Assembly (NCBI GenBank): GCA_934668605.1
Contig: CAKUNY010000089.1
Location: 1-7,793, forward strand
DNA: 7,793 nt
Source of the DNA: an uncultured Oscillospiraceae bacterium
GTDB taxonomy: Bacteria > Bacillota > Clostridia > Oscillospirales > Oscillospiraceae
Direction of reading: 5' to 3'
Positions 7,413-7,793 of this stretch are shown here, piece by piece. Each line of letters opens with the position of its first letter. Position 1 is the stretch's first letter. Both the position numbers and the translations under genes were made by a program. The notes beneath the pieces were generated by a model, which was not told where the DNA came from, ran no database searches, and saw only the letters and a list, made by a program, of their open reading frames with translations.

Positions 7413-7447
7413 CCCCCGATTCTGCATGAGAATCGGGGGAATTTTTT
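7413..7447. terminator. Bidirectional terminator shared by the LOR operon and the right partial gene
   Basis: A perfect 11-bp stem CCCCCGATTCT (7413-7423) pairs with 7429-7439 around a gcatg loop. T6 (7442-7447) follows on the + strand and A6 precedes (T6 on the - strand). It is homologous to the hairpin at 353-385. One stem pair differs as a compensated T-A to C-G change, which indicates selection for the structure. Confidence 0.92.
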
Positions 7448-7793
7448 ATTCGATGATCTCGATGCTGCCGCCGGTTTCCAGCGTCTTGTCCTTGAGCAGC
7501 AGCAGCTTTTCGGCGAAGAGCTTGGAGAGGCCGCTCAAAATTGCCGACGAGGCGATGAGCTCCGTTGCGTCCTGCACGGCAAGCTCCGTGACCATGTCGC
7601 GGTCTAACATCGCCGCCGCCGAGAGCTTGACCTGATCGACAAAATACTGCGCGCAGAGACTGTGCCGCTGGGCAAAGGACGAATACGCGCGCCGTACGTC
7701 CTCCTCCGGCAGGTTCCCGGGCAGCAGCGTCTGGAGCATCGACAGGCTCAGAGACTGCTTGAGCGTACAGATCATGATGAGGTACGCGATGTG
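7446..7793 (-). CDS. C-terminal part of an unidentified helical protein, right copy of the inverted paralog pair
   Basis: The minus-strand frame is open to the end of the window and ends at TAA (7446-7448). As in the left copy, the ATG at 7773-7775 has no ribosome site in front of it, so the true start is beyond the edge. The protein matches the left copy (1-348) except at five positions after that Met, in the order left/right: V/E, K/R, E/D, A/S, A/S. I counted about 27 base differences in the 271 bases after the identical 77, of which about 21 are silent. This copy uses CTG/CTC where the left one uses TTA for several Leu codons. It converges on the LOR gene and shares its terminator. I do not recognise the family. 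Two selected, slightly diverged copies in one genome argue for a duplicated functional gene. Confidence 0.7.
   Translation of the reverse strand, partial: HIAYLIMICTLKQSLSLSMLQTLLPGNLPEEDVRRAYSSFAQRHSLCAQYFVDQVKLSAAAMLDRDMVTELAVQDATELIASSAILSGLSKLFAEKLLLLKDKTLETGGSIEIIE
7717..7793 (-). repeat. Right arm of exact 77-bp terminal inverted repeat
   Basis: Exact reverse complement of bases 1-77. The next base inward (7716) is the first mismatch with the left copy. Confidence 0.95.

Overview
This window looks like an ordinary stretch of chromosome from an anaerobic Clostridia bacterium, most likely a gut Oscillospiraceae/Oscillospirales member. The reasons are G/C-rich third codon positions combined with Gram-positive-style AGGAGG ribosome sites, a DUF4317 protein and a cytidylate kinase-like (Cytidylate_kin2) protein that are typical of Clostridia, and G/C-rich palindromic intergenic repeats. 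No phage, CRISPR, transposase or toxin genes are recognisable, and no rRNA or tRNA gene was seen.

Layout. Left edge: the 3' part of an unidentified gene (1-348, +) with a bidirectional terminator (353-392), convergent with glpK (391-1878, -), a glycerol kinase. Behind glpK lie a 163-bp near-perfect palindromic, MITE-like repeat (1902-2064) and a 54-residue DUF3006-type gene (2070-2234, -) with its own promoter. On the + strand follow a small helical hypothetical protein (2346-2777) and a cytidylate kinase-like P-loop protein (2880-3488) with a near-consensus promoter and a strong terminator. A second palindromic repeat (3592-3696) separates that terminator from a DUF4317 gene (3724-4854, -). 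Divergent from DUF4317 is a tightly coupled operon of hflK, hflC and a LURP-one-related (tubby-like fold) gene (5008-7366, +). Right edge: a terminator and a second copy of the unidentified gene (7446-7793, -) in inverted orientation.

How the genes relate. The hflK-hflC-LOR operon is the only clear functional unit. It encodes two membrane-anchored SPFH proteins expected to form a ring complex, plus a cytosolic protein of a membrane-associated fold family, all translated with start/stop overlaps. glpK feeds glycerol into glycerol 3-phosphate. It shows no promoter between its ribosome site and the palindrome, so it is probably read through from the DUF3006 promoter.

Most striking structural fact. 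The first 77 and last 77 bases are exact reverse complements, and position 78 is the first mismatch. The gene copies then differ at about 10% of positions, mostly synonymously. An exact 77-base match at the two ends is what a de Bruijn assembly with k=77 would leave when a contig breaks at a repeat, so the window is probably a whole contig bounded by two inverted paralogs. I see no clearly new biological system. The palindromic elements, the inverted paralog pair and the hflKC-LOR operon are the parts most worth checking.
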